Positions 34,278 through 46,800 of a stretch of DNA of 64,000 nt are shown one piece after another. Numbering within the stretch: the first letter of the stretch is position 1; every line of letters starts with the position of its first letter. The position numbers and the translations under genes were made by a program. This DNA comes from Phytoseiulus persimilis (lineage: Eukaryota > Arthropoda > Arachnida > Mesostigmata > Phytoseiidae), in NCBI GenBank assembly GCA_037576195.1, contig CM075102.1, positions 28,888,745 to 28,952,744 on the forward strand, given 5' to 3'. The notes beneath the pieces were generated by a model that saw only the letters and a list, made by a program, of their open reading frames with translations, had not been told where the DNA came from and ran no database searches.

Positions 34278-34877
34278 GGATAGTGTCATCGACGCACGGG
34301 AAGGACGAACCGCGTCCCGGAGGTCCGATCCTCGCTCACGAGGGTGCTTCACCGGTCCTCTCGAACAACGGCATCATCACAGATCGAGCTTCGGGAATGC
34401 ATTGTTGCGAGTTCTGTGGTTACATGTCGTCGAATCGAGGCAACGTTACTTACCACATCAGATCGAAGCATACCGGGGAACGACCTTACGGCTGCCCTTA
34501 CTGCGACTACAGGTGAGTCTGACCCTGCTTCCTGAGGGAATGAAGAAGAAAAAAACACGAGCGACTCATATGCTGTTCTTAGTCGAGAGGGATCACTTGC
34601 TCGTCTGTTAATGTTTTGTGGACATAGAGGATGACCTTGCATTCGGACACCGACGAGGCTCAAGACAGAATCACGAAGGGAAGTCTAACCACGGACTCAC
34701 GCCTTTCATAGGTCTTCGAGGAAAACAACTCTCAGACTCCACATGAATCGACACCGGCCCTTCGGAACGGAACCACAAGGCTCCAAATCGGTGCCTGCCT
34801 TGTCTCCCCTCGGCGTTGGGCCGATGGAGCTTGTGTTGGGCGCGGGTCTCGATCTCCTAAGTGGTCAGAGCAGGTAG
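34278..34877 (+). CDS. C2H2 zinc-finger protein, last two exons (5' end uncertain)
   Basis: Probable nuclear DNA-binding protein. Exon about 34278-34512 ends in phase 2 at a GTGAGT donor. The next exon, 34712-34877, follows a pyrimidine-AG acceptor and ends at TAG. Finger 1 is 'CEFCGYMSSNRGNVTYHIRS' plus K-H (C-x2-C-x12-H-x4-H), then the classic linker 'TGERPY'. Finger 2 is split by the intron: 'CPYCDYR' joins 'SSRKTTLRLHMNRH' (C-x2-C-x12-H-x3-H). After the fingers comes a short Gly/Leu/Pro-rich tail ending 'LLSGQSR'. The first exon frame is open upstream to an ATG at 34157, but an acceptor-like TTTGTAG at 34277 suggests upstream exons that I could not find. No BTB or other effector domain was seen nearby. 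Family assignment beyond C2H2 is not possible. Confidence 0.72.
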
Positions 34878-37800
34878 AAGACGAAACGAGGTTAGTGTGC
34901 GTGCTCCAAGGACAGACATCGCAATCCTCGACAGCACTGCCCACGGCCGTCGTTGTTGCCGTCGTTCCTACCCACCTAGCCAGCCAGCTCGCGAACGTGC
35001 CTGCCGGCAGGGCATCGGGCTCCGGACCCATCGAAGGCTCCGCATTGCGCCACAGACTTTGACATCGTCTTGTTGTTGAGCCTCAGCCGACCTGCCAGCC
35101 TCCGACCAACGATCCAACCAGCCAGTCAGTCAGTCATCTCTTTTTACAACTCTATCCGAGCGACATTCTCAAGGTGTAGAGATCGAGCCAATATCAAATC
35201 CTCAATGCGGCGGCTCTGAATCAAGTTGAGCGCTGCTTACTGTTCTCGGACAGTGAGTGAACTTTTCCCCACGTGAAAGTGCCTTTGTACCACTGTGCAG
35301 TATCTCATAGATACTTTTAAGTATTTCATGCGTATCAAACTCGGAATTTCCGGTTCCGATGCAACGTTGCAACCGAGTATTATCATTATCAACAGCCATG
35401 ACCTGTTGGGGTGTCACATCATGGCTGGTATTTCTTCCTGAATCCATGGATTGATCTATCTTCCTATCTATCAGTATACAGAATACCCAGCGAAGTCTCC
35501 GTGTTGGGTCCGTTTGTTCGCGGACCATTGAAGTGCCTTTTCCACGGAACTCGAACGCAAACGCAAGTAATAATCCTCTGGGAATTTTCCGTTGGTTCCG
35601 AGACCCGATCGTTTCATCGTTCGCCCGTTATGAGCTACGAGGGTATCTCCGTCCGAGCCGATCGAATGATCTGATATCGAGAAACGGCAACACACGAAAC
35701 AACGTAAAACTTGACAACTTCTCATCCGCGTTCCCCCTGGCGAACGTTTTTATTCAGATACGATGGTGCTATCTACGAAACTAGTATTATATACACTTAG
35801 TATACTCAGTATTCATTCATTCATATGGTGCTACCAATGTTTAAGAATAACAACATAGGTATCGCAACAGACCTTGCGAGGAAACCTGCGAATAGGCAAT
35901 GTACAACGAGAAACGATAATCATCCGACGCGGGCCGTTCTTTGTGTTGACGAATCCGAAACTCTGTAAACTTTCCGCTTCATATATCCACTCGACCGTGT
36001 AAATTCCTATCCAACCTGTGAAAATGGAACCTGTGAACAAAATCTTCACCTAATTAAAAAACCCAAACCTGCCAACCAGTCAGCCAGACAAACAGAAGAA
36101 GATACGGAAAGGAGGACCAGCCAAGAAAGATTCAGTCAGTTGACAAACAGAATAATCTACCGGGAGACGGTTACTCCTCAAATGGCCACAAAGATGAAAG
36201 TTGTGACGCATGATGACTATCGTGTTGGAACAATTCGAATGGTGCCGAGCACCGCCAACGGTGCGTGCTGAAACGAATCAAACGTGTTTTATTGCTGCAA
36301 CGAAACAGATATAGTTTCCTGTACAGCTCATTGCACTCATACTGACAAGAGAATAGACTCGCTTTTTGTGACTGGAAACGCGAGTAACGTGTCGATCACG
36401 TGTGGGATTGATCGGATTCTCCTGCTTTTAAAAAACGGTGAGATGCGGAATGTCTGGAAAAATAAGAAGACGCAAATCAAACCTGTTCAGCCGTATGTGC
36501 CTTGTTCCCGATATTGGGATAAACTTACGGAAGAAGTCAACGATGGATGAAGAGAGACGCCTCAGAGTTTTGAAAAATGAACCTGCGGCTCGCAACGCAA
36601 GTGGAAGTTAGAGTCTACGATAGAGATATAAGAGGTCGCCTCTTCGGGGAAGTCGAAGACGCCACAGAAAAGCGGCTCCCAGCTCTAGTCGATGGTGCTC
36701 GGATTCAGACACGTATAACGTACAATGGGTTATCGTGAGTCTCTTCCTCTCTGAAACTATTCTTACTGTCCGGTACGCAGCAGTATTACTACTTTCATTA
36801 TAACGGTATTTTTTCGAGAACTACCTATGTGAAGGCTTCGCAAACGAATCAATGACTTCAGTGAGTTCACCAATATTCACGAGCTGATTCGATGATTGGG
36901 CCAGCAGACACGCTGACCTCGACATCCCTCTCACAGTATTCCCACAAACTCAATCGGGCACTGCAGTATTCTCAACCTGAAGAGCAGATAGACTTTCGTT
37001 CATATTTGTTTCCACGTACAGAACAACAATCTACTATTTTTGCGTACAATCCGCTTAATGTTGTGATGATCGTGGACAATCAAGCGGCGGAAAAATTCGA
37101 TTCCGACCACATGCGGATCCGACTCAGTCCTGCTCTGATCGAGTAGATTTCCTGATACTCTTCTGTAAACATCCAATATTTGCGAGATCCCGGTCATCAT
37201 GGCGTGCACCATGTGTATAATGGACAAAACAGCGAAGAGGAACCTGGAAATAACGAACAGACGACTTCAGTATTTTGACCAAAGTTTGTGTCGATAGCTA
37301 ACACCTAACAGACGTCGAATCTCTTGAGAGTCTGGCCAACAAACGAGCGCGATCACTTACACAAGACCCACCTGCCCAAAACAATCACATAATGCGGGAA
37401 CCACTTCCACCAGACGAGCTAGCTGAACGAAGAGTTGAAATCGGTCTCGAAACGGTGAATACGACGACTACTCTGTTTGGCCTGACGATTTGTATATATC
37501 CCTGCTCACACATAACCATAATCATAATGTCAACATTTTTCTTTTTCCTTGGTCTTTCCGAAAGGAAGCAAACGTCCGCTCCCGAAGACACGAAGGTTCT
37601 CAAACGAATTTCCCCCTTTCCTCATTTCCTCATTGTGTGTTTGTGCCTCACCGTCTGAGAGATACTAGTGGTAGCCCATCCTGCTCGAAAATTGTTCAGG
37701 TCGATCGACCGTAAGGCGTCTGATGTCGCGAATCGCGAGAACAGAAATCTGAATGGCATTTTGAATGAGTTAGGCATCCTCGCATGTGTGCGCCGATCAT

Positions 37801-40800
37801 TATTTCGTGATCGCTGCAGCGACAGAACTCAATTATTTTTGGGAAATGCGTCTTCGTCATCATGTGCTCCCCTGAATCTCTCATCTATCTCTGATTTGCC
37901 ACTAGACTACTATGATCTCAGACGGACCGCCAACCGATATCAGGAGTTCTCATCCTGAATTATAGTCGCAACTTCGGTTGCCACCTGAACGGAAAATTCA
38001 GCCCACCAACAAATTACTCTGTTTATATAATGATGACAGTGATGATAATGATGGAAATACTATGAAAATGATCGCAACAAATCACTTGAGAGTCAGAGAC
38101 TCAACCATCACTCGATGAAGAAGACGCTGGATTGAACCGCGTCAGCGCCGAATGGCGTCGTCGCTATCGGATTCCGAACACAAGATGATTTCCGTCGGAA
38201 TTCATTACATGAATCAAATAATCATCATATGTATACTCAGCTCCGCACTGACCACACGATATTTGTCAAAAGTATGGAGGCCATCTCACTCCCCGTCTGC
38301 CTGCCCCCCCCCCAAGATTTGTGAATTTTTTTTGGAACCGCTCCGGTTTCGTCTGTATTTACCTTTATAAACGACGCAAAATTCCAATCTTACCCAAATG
38401 AATTTCTGATGAAGAGGGTCAAGGTCTCGGGTTGACTTCCGAGTGTCTCCGGATCGCAGAGCGTTGATACTTGAACTTGAATACAAGTGAGGAGAACGTG
38501 GGGAGTGTGAATTATTTTTGAACGTTGTGAGGACATGATGGTCAGCGAGTGATGAACTCATCGAGAAAATTGTGACTGAGCCTCATCACTCGCCGACGCG
38601 TCAAATATGGAGCGAGAAAGTGCCTTTTTACTCCTTAAGTTGATGTCGGAACCAACCTAAAGAGAGAATCTGTTAGGAGCAGGGGTCGCGCTTGATCGGA
38701 TTTGTTGAAGCTTCCTTCGACAGTCTATCGGTTTTGACTGAAGAAACGTAGGAGCATGATGCCAACGAATTGTGCGTTCGGAATTGGAATGCGTGAATTG
38801 AACGTGAGTTTCTCTTCGTAGTATCAGAGACGACACGCAAGGGAGAGAGCGAGGCTTGAAATGCAACAAAGAGTGGGTAACGATACGATTGCCAGCAGCC
38901 AATTTCGCCTATTGAGTTCAAAGTATTTTTTACCTCGCATTGTGCGGAGTGTATGTTTGTGGAGCTCAAACTTGTTCGCCTGCGATCTACAACCAAACAA
39001 ACACAAACAATGAATGGAAGAAGAAGAAGGCAATCTATATCGTGTACTGATCCCTGAAACCTCAATGAAAAATACATATGACTTTCCAAAACTACGTTTG
39101 ACAAGCGCGGCCACTGATTTGGCGACTGAAGTGCTCTTAGTAGTCTACCGACTAGTGGATGTAAGATGAGAACATGGAGCTGAAACTATCCAACCATATC
39201 ATAGATAAGATTTTGCTATCATTTACGTATTCACGTTTTAAATAAACTTTTGAACGAATACCTGGTTATTTGCTGCACTCCAGAATGATAACTTCTACTT
39301 CTCTCCGATTTTTCTTCGTTACTTGGGAATTTTGGCTGTCGAATTATGCGGTGCTCGGGGGCAATGATTGCGCTCATGATCAGAAAAGTCTGAGTGGCCT
39401 GCATAGCGGGAGCTGTTGTGTCCTTGATATGCACCAGCTTTGAAAGTGGCAAAGTTCCATCTCCAAAGGCTAAAAAGGTTGGCATCTGACCTGTCTGCCT
39501 TCTCTGTCCGAGATGCTGCTCTTGTACGATACGAACTTCTTGCCAGGTTGTGACCGGAAGATCTGCTTCCTAAAGGGTCAATCCAAAAGTTTAGCACCTG
39601 CATGCGGGGTGAGCTTGTGTGGACTGAATCCCGAGCCATTTCCTCCTCTCCGCGACTCTCTGAGTTCTCGTTGGAATCAGAAAAACGAGTGGTGAGAATG
39701 GGCAACGAATAACAGGTCGTCGGGCGGACAGTTCCTGGAACGCTGGTTCAATTCTCCAAGCAGACTCGAGCCGTTGTGTCGAAGCGGGTTCCCGGCGTCC
39801 ATCGGATCTTCGAGCTGAGGGAAACGCCGACGAGCAAATGAGGACAGTGCTGCGGGACAAACACAACTGATGGACTGTAGCAATGCCTCTCAGACTCCCT
39901 GGATTCAGGCTAACATTTGGATTCCACTGATGACTTGATCGACGATTCGAACAAGTCATCATACGCGACGCGAATTTGCCTGCTGACGATTCAGTTGTAT
40001 ATTCTCAATACTTTGATTTCGAACGTGAATATGGGGTCGCAAGCGAAGTGCCAACACCATGCCGCTTATGATTGCTCTCTGAAAACCTGAAGCTCTCTCA
40101 AAACACTGTACTGAGTTCTCGGGAAACCTTGTGGCAACAATCAGGCGCAGAATCGGTTTCCAAATCCTTCCGAGACATATTTCCAGTGCCGCAGCTTTGC
40201 GTTCGTTAGCTGTTGCCGAGGAAGCGTTGCCATATTGTTGATGCTGCCTCGGAAGTTTCGAAACAAATGTCGAATGCTATCGAGTTCGACGATTCAAGGC
40301 GATGGGTTGCTGAGAAATCTTCCAGAGAGATACGTCGGGAAAGTGTCGTTCCTTGATAGCTGTTTTTCTCACTCGCTCCCTGTAACTCTCATTCCGAAGA
40401 TGCACAGCACGCTGGAACGAAGTCTGTTCTTTTCTGCGACCTGATCCAAACTACTGGCGTCCTTGTGGAGCGACGAGAATGAATTCTGACCCGAAATTCC
40501 GACATCGGCATCCAGCAACCAGAAATGAACTTCGATTTCACCGACCGATTCTCGAACAACAGCGAGTCGGTGACTTCAATCGCAAATCGATCAGAGCTCT
40601 ACGCGCTCGGAGACTCCAGCCATCCGCATCCGGAGACTCGTTCGTCATTGCGCGTCCAGGATTTCGTTCTGTTCATGGGACTGTAGTTCTCTCATCCTGT
40701 TGCTTGACATTTTGGGAGTCGAGTATCCCCCACGGCTTCGGATTCTCCGTGGCTTGAGCGCATAAGTTATGGAGCTCACGGTGGATAGAGCGAGAAAGCG

Positions 40801-41777
40801 ACAGGAAGTAGAATAAGAACGGAGTACTTCAAGGAAAATGTTTTCGATTTATTCCCTCATTACGGCATCGTTTCAATTACTCATCCAGTTAGTATGTTTG
40901 AAAGGTTGTTGTGTGTTTCTTCAGGAGTCGCCCATGTCGATTCTCCACGAATTCTCTCCAATGATTTGCCTTGTTATATATTTTCTCTGGAGTGATCCTT
41001 CCTCATTCTTCTTCGGAGTTCCGCTACACGCATGTACATTGTAAAATTTCTCCTCCAATCGACGCGACCAAGGTGTCTCGTTGCCATCAACCTTTGTAAC
41101 GGCTCCTTCCATCTCTGCCGAACGCTTGGATCGTTCGAAGTATTTGACGCGGATGCCATTCTGCGATGCATACTTGTTTATCGGAGTATGAGTAAATGAA
41201 AAGACTCCACTAAGACTTGAACAATACGCTCTGTAAAATGGAGCGAAACAAACAAACAAACCAATAAATACGCAAAAACCTAACCTCAGAACACGTCGTT
41301 GATGAACCGTCGCGCCGTTCCCCACCGTTTGAACACTTCCCGATCTCATAGAGCCCCCTCGATTCCGACATCGGTTTTGTTAACAGCTTCTCTCATCCCA
41401 CCGTTTGGTTCCCTGGTCAGCTCTGATTATCGAGAACATCCCAAGAACTAGTTCCGCCCTTATGTCGTTCCACGGGCAAGCGGCCGAAATTTGTTGTTGG
41501 TTCACCTTGCTCACGATTTTCATCCGCAGGAATCAATCTGCCGCTATATTTTCTCGCTTGAGCGCCCCACGATCAGAGAAAGCTCTGCGAAGATAGGTGT
41601 AAGAGCCATATTCTTCCATAATCTCAGGTCCGCTTGGAACGGTGTCTCGCCGTATGATAAAGTCGACGCCGAACGAGTCTATTCACATCGAGACCAAGGT
41701 GAAGACAAGTAATCCGCGTCATAACAATGTTGATGTATCAAGTTCCATCGGTAATCTGGGGCACATGTGGAGACAAT
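34878..41777. other. 6.9-kb A/T-richer region without recognised genes
   Basis: Frames on both strands are short, differ in phase and match nothing I know. A GCC/CAG-type degenerate 4-base tract lies at 35090-35130. A C10 run is at about 38303-38313. Minus-strand frames at 39.3-40.0 kb overlap one another in two phases and look random. The region could hold the 3'UTR or regulatory DNA of the zinc-finger gene, or lineage-specific short exons that cannot be called by eye. Confidence 0.45.
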
Positions 41778-42004
41778 CTAGGGTTTTTGTACAGATCCCA
41801 CGTCTCTGATTCGAATATCGCTATCGTTCAACAATGGCGATTTCGAGAATGTGACCGAAGTTGGAATGGCTGAAGAGGAAGAGACCGGCTCTCGTTTGAT
41901 CCTTCGCAGTTCCCGGAGCACAACTCGCTCTATTCGGCGAATATGGTAGTGCTTCTCCGACTCCAGATCGAAATTGAACCTTGGTTCTTGAGGAAATTTC
42001 TCCA
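41778..42004 (-). CDS. Possible terminal exon of an unrecognised minus-strand gene
   Basis: After an acceptor-like ACCCGCAG, a 75-codon frame runs to a TAG stop with strongly protein-like content: 'FPQEPRFNFDLESEK', then the basic helical segment 'IRRIERVVLRELRRIKREP', then a serine-rich tail. Upstream sequence (42018-42275) is open in the same frame but separated by TGA, and no donor joins it cleanly. The family is unknown. It lies 1.8 kb past the end of the adenylyl cyclase coding region on the same strand, so it could be part of that gene's 3'UTR or a separate small gene. Confidence 0.22.
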
Positions 42005-43841
42005 CTGCGGGTGATCGTCATATATGGGAGTCGAAAAGTGCGGCCAGCGAGGAGTTGCTCGGATGGTCTCCCATCGGAGACAGTGCCGAAGATATCCCCG
42101 TTTGCACGGAATTTTCGGAAACTCTCGCTGGGATGGAGCTGTGAACGAAAGTGAGGACTAAGAAGGATCCAAAACTCTGAGAGCCGTAAAAATTTTGAAC
42201 CCGGGACCAGCATCGTCTGAAAACGAAGGCCAAGGGAAACGAAATCAAGAACGTGAGCTCTCCGGTGCTCTTCACTAGACGACAGGGTTGCGGAATATAT
42301 TCACCGAGTCCACAGCGATTTTAGTAGCCCGGTGTGAGCTACGCAACAGCCTCCAACATTCCTCCGTGAGGTGAAACTGCTGTCTTTGATCAGCCAACGG
42401 GAGTCGGCCCTCTCAGGTTCACATCGCTAGCGTTAGCATCGTAGCGAGAGATCACAGTGTTGCTCTAAATGGATATCGCGCTCGCAAACGAGTCGCCAAC
42501 ATGGCTAAATCTCTGCAGCGGGAACACAGCGATTACCTTTCGGGTCGTTACTGCGAACTTTCTCAGATTGCTCCTCCCAAAGGGTCTCTTTGGAGATTTC
42601 AATTACGTTGGTAATAAGAGCCGGACTGGAATCAGCTTTCATCAGTCATCGACATGGTTCTCTTCGGCTTTTTCCACGGAACTCTGTATTACATACTGGT
42701 GTTGTTCCCATCGTCCACCCAAGGAGTTATTCCTCCGAAAGCGATCTCTATGCTTCGTTTGCATGTTCAGAAGCTCGGAACAAATTCGTCGTCCCGTCCT
42801 TGATCTTCCCCGTCGGCGACTCTTCTTTCCCGTGCCCGGAGTCCCATCCTTCGAGTCAGAGGTCATCGTTCAAGCATTTGGTCGGGATGAGAGAAAGTGT
42901 CCTGTTTCCCTGGCTCAAGGGATCTACATATACCGAGCGGTTTCTTGGTTCTGGGGATCGGTCGGACAACCAGGTCCTGCTTACCATCAAGGGCATGTGT
43001 TCACATGCGATCACACTCTAAGTCACTTTATCTCTCACTCGTGCATCCAAGCATGCAATATATTATCAGCATACATCACCTCATCCCAAAGTATGATTCT
43101 CAACAAGTTCGCATTCTCCCATTTTCGTCGTCGTGACGTATCCGTCTTTCTCGCTAATGTGTGGATCGGTAGAAACAGTATTGGTAGTGGCGGGTATCGA
43201 ACTAGCAATAATTAGTAACGAGCTCAATTCGGTAATGAGTACTCCGGTTTCTACGTCTGGACTAAAGATCACTATAAAGTACCTCATCCGCATGAACATC
43301 GCCGCTTCCTTCTTCATCAGTTTCACTCTCAGCCCCACTCGTCCCGTCATCCTATTCTCATCCCCGCTGAGCCCATCAGTTCTCTCTAGGATCGCTCCGT
43401 TACGCCATTCGTCAACTCCCCATTGGGCTTCAACGGTAACATGTCTTCCTTTTTAACGATAAGTATCATCGAGCTCACGGGGAATAACTTTGTATTTTCC
43501 CGCGCTCAAGTGAACGCACAAATTTGAACTAGATGCAATGACCAACAACATCGATTCTGCCGTTCCCCAACCCACACGGCTCCTCCCCGTTAATCCAGGT
43601 CTGCAGCAGGCCAGTCTGTATGTTTGTTTTCATGTTCTCCTCTTGTATTTGTGTGTTCAGTCGTACGCGTTCTTCCCCCGACACCTGGGCTAGAAGAATC
43701 GATGTCGCTCCGAGATGGCTGGCTGCGAAACTGCCGCCCTCGAGAGACCCGCTGCTTCTCGGCGGAGCTTCCAGGCAGCTCAGGTTGCTCAGGCTTCGCT
43801 GCGCAGTTTGCCGACTCTGGGTCATGTTCGATGAACGCATT
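42005..43841. other. Spacer with a 248-codon orphan plus-strand frame
   Basis: 42469-43215 (plus) opens with ATG and runs 248 codons, the longest unexplained plus-strand frame in the A/T-balanced part of the window. It is rich in Phe, Ser, His and Cys and matches nothing I recognise. Other frames over the same bases are also fairly open: a second plus-strand frame contains a hydrophobic run 'MVLFGFFHGTLYYILVLF', and minus-strand 42642-42866 is Arg/Ser-rich. This may be stop-poor sequence in the 3'UTR of the cyclase gene. Confidence 0.3.
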
Positions 43842-46800
43842 TTAAGTTTTTCCTCCGCCACCTCCGGCAGTCTTTCCATTCTTCTTCCGGCCTATGAGAT
43901 AATACGTCATCAGCTGACCTTTCCCTTTCACAGTTACGAGGCCTCGCTGCTCGAATTCGAAGCCGAACGTTTCGAGTATGTCCTTCGTCTCGGAAACCAC
44001 CTGCAAGCATCAAAGGAAATTCGTAGATCCGAAGTTGCGGAACCGTTTCCGAATTCGAAGCTCCAGGGCCCAGTCGTCTCAAGAACCTCGAAACTGTCAT
44101 CACGTGTATCGCAACGCTCTGTTCTTGCGGAGGCAACGTCAGTCCACGGAAATCAAGTGTCTCGAACCGACGTCTCGGTTCAGCCTTGCTCTTCGTGGCT
44201 CCAAACCAACACTCGCTGACTGCGAACATTCATGTCGCCTTGGCACATAGAATGAACATACACGATCTAATACCAGGCACTACCGAAGGAGTGAACAGGC
44301 AATCCGATAAGGCCAACAAACAATTACCTGGATGTAGCCTGCTTTTCCGGTGGACTCCATCCTGCTGGCGACGTTTACGGTATTCCCCCAGATGTCAAAA
44401 TGAGGCTTTCGGGCACCTATTACGCCGGCCGTGATGGGACCTTGGTTTATTCCCATTTTTAGGACGAAATTGTTGAAGCTTTCTTTATTGATGGTGTTCA
44501 AAGTGTCTTTCAGAGCGAGCGCGAACTCTGTCAATCGGGCCAGATGCTCCCAATCGCCTTCCTGCTGGAACAAATCGTGCCTTATTCTCCTGAGCTTTCT
44601 CCAGCCTGGGACGTGGTTCTCAAGTGCCGGAGTTTTTCGGCCTCTGGTTCCAGACGCTCGAGCGATCCATCACTCTGGCACGCGCCTCAAGGAACCGGGG
44701 AAGTCGAATACCGCTTCCAGACGAACTGGCTACCTTGGTCAAATTTACCGCATACGCCCTGACTTCCCACTCGGCACAGCATCAATTCTCAATACAGACC
44801 GCGTTGACCGTTCGACAGCGACGCGGGTTAGCTCACAATGTCGTTATGGTAACTGACGAACAGCGGTACCGCACAAGTCCATCAGACGACGGGAAACCTC
44901 ATTATTCATGGCGTCCGACGGCTGTCTTGTCCAACACAGGCAAAATCACTGTGTGTCCAAATGTCAGGGGTAGCGGCGCTACTCGCGAAGCCGGAGGCAA
45001 AACTGCGTACCTTGGTGTCTTCTGAGAGTCCACTCGCTGCCATGTAAGTTGATCCGATGGTTTTGATTTTGTAGATGCCCTTGAAACGGGGCTGCTCGAG
45101 CAGAGCATCGTAGTCGCTGATGACTTCGTTCAGAAATCGGAGACACTCCAGGCCCTGGTTGTTGACGTCATCCTCCGTATAAAAATCGCTGAAGTTCGGC
45201 ATCGCAGCGAAGAGGACGCCGACTGCTTCGTAACTCTTTGAATAGAGCTCCTGTGAATATGGTGTACGGGTCAGCAGGTCTGCATTGAAGAGAAACTAGG
45301 AGTATCGAGTATCAAGTTTCACTTCTTGAGCTGAATCGAGCAGGAAGAGCCCAGGCTCGCTATCCTCGTCATACAGAGCAAGATTCACAGAACACCCGAG
45401 TTCCCAACCCCGCCTCTCCAGCGATTCCGACTGAGCCTGGAACTACTGGGAGTATGCGCTCCATCGACTTTTCAATCATATCCTCATCAACACTAGATAC
45501 CAGGATCCCCGGCATCGCAACGTTGCCGGGGACACCTGCTGAGCACGGGCAACTGATTGTTTTGGACATCAAAGCCAGGCATTGTTTCCCTCCGTTCCGG
45601 GGCTTTCCGAACACTTCACGTGGTAGTGCTCGATCAGTCTGTTAAATTAGGGCTCCGAACTCAAGTCAAAGAGACGAAGCGGGTTTCCTTCGAGGAATTT
45701 TGATTCTAGAAGCCTATGGTAACGAGTGAAGCTGAATTCTTTTTCAAGCTGGTTCATTAGCTCATGTCAAGATCCCGTCAAATGAACTGGGTTCAATGAT
45801 TGCAACACGAATCTTCACTTAAATCGCCGCTGAGTCCTCCACTTGTGCGGTGACAGCCGCGGTTGCTCTAGAGCGCTCACAAGGCCTATTTTTCCCCGAA
45901 GCTCAGAACGGACGGAAACAAATCGCTTCGACGTGGATCAAACTTCTCCGGGCGACCATCACGCCGATATATGTACACACCTCATCGTTTTTACGTGTCC
46001 CTAAGAAATGTTTTGCCACGTGCGGAGGAAGAATGTTGTAGATGAGAGCTTCGTTCTTGTGACGCATTTCAGCAACCTAGAAGAGGGGCACAAACGAATA
46101 TTAGAGTTCCTATCCGATGCTCGTCTGTTGATCCGAAATATTTGGTTCTCGATTCCCATGTTGTTGTTGTTGTCCCATCCTGAGAGCTTCGGCAAACAAC
46201 ACAACCGTTTCAGCACGGCATTTATTCTTCGATTGCGCTGCCCTGTTATTACGACGCTCAACGAAACATCCACGATACTTCGTTCCACGATATCGGGACC
46301 GGATGGGGTTGGTTGCTTAGTTCATTAGTTCGTTGCTTGCCCTCTCACTTGTTGTTGCTCGTGTCGCCCGGGGCGAGAGTGTGGGGCTATCTCGGGAAGA
46401 ACACCAGCAACCAAAACAGGACCGTTATCCGGTTTGACCCAACCCAACATGGGCTAACTCCACGGGAGATGCGGTTAACTAACCTTTTGCTTTTGGTTAT
46501 CGAGCTCCTTCTGCCAGAGGAAAAGTCGTCGTGTCGTGTATTCCAACTGACGGCAGCATATAATCAACGAGAAGCCTACCACCGCAAGGTAGAGGCTCAG
46601 CAGGCTCCCATGACCAACCGGCATCGTGAAGGTATCATTGAAAGCCGGCGCGTAGGCTCGAGTATCAAAGTTGTCGAACGGTACCTTCAATATTAACAGA
46701 GCAAGTATCGTTATTGGTCTGGTTTATGACCTCGACCAGCGTTTCCGTTCGTCACGAATGCAGCTCTTGATGGGAGTCTCGCAGCTGTCTTCATTTTTGG

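Noticed and set aside
43529-43879. 116-codon minus-strand frame at the end of the cyclase gene
   Set aside because: It overlaps the true last exon in another frame; the C2 domain reads to the TAA at 43842, and this frame is 3'UTR.
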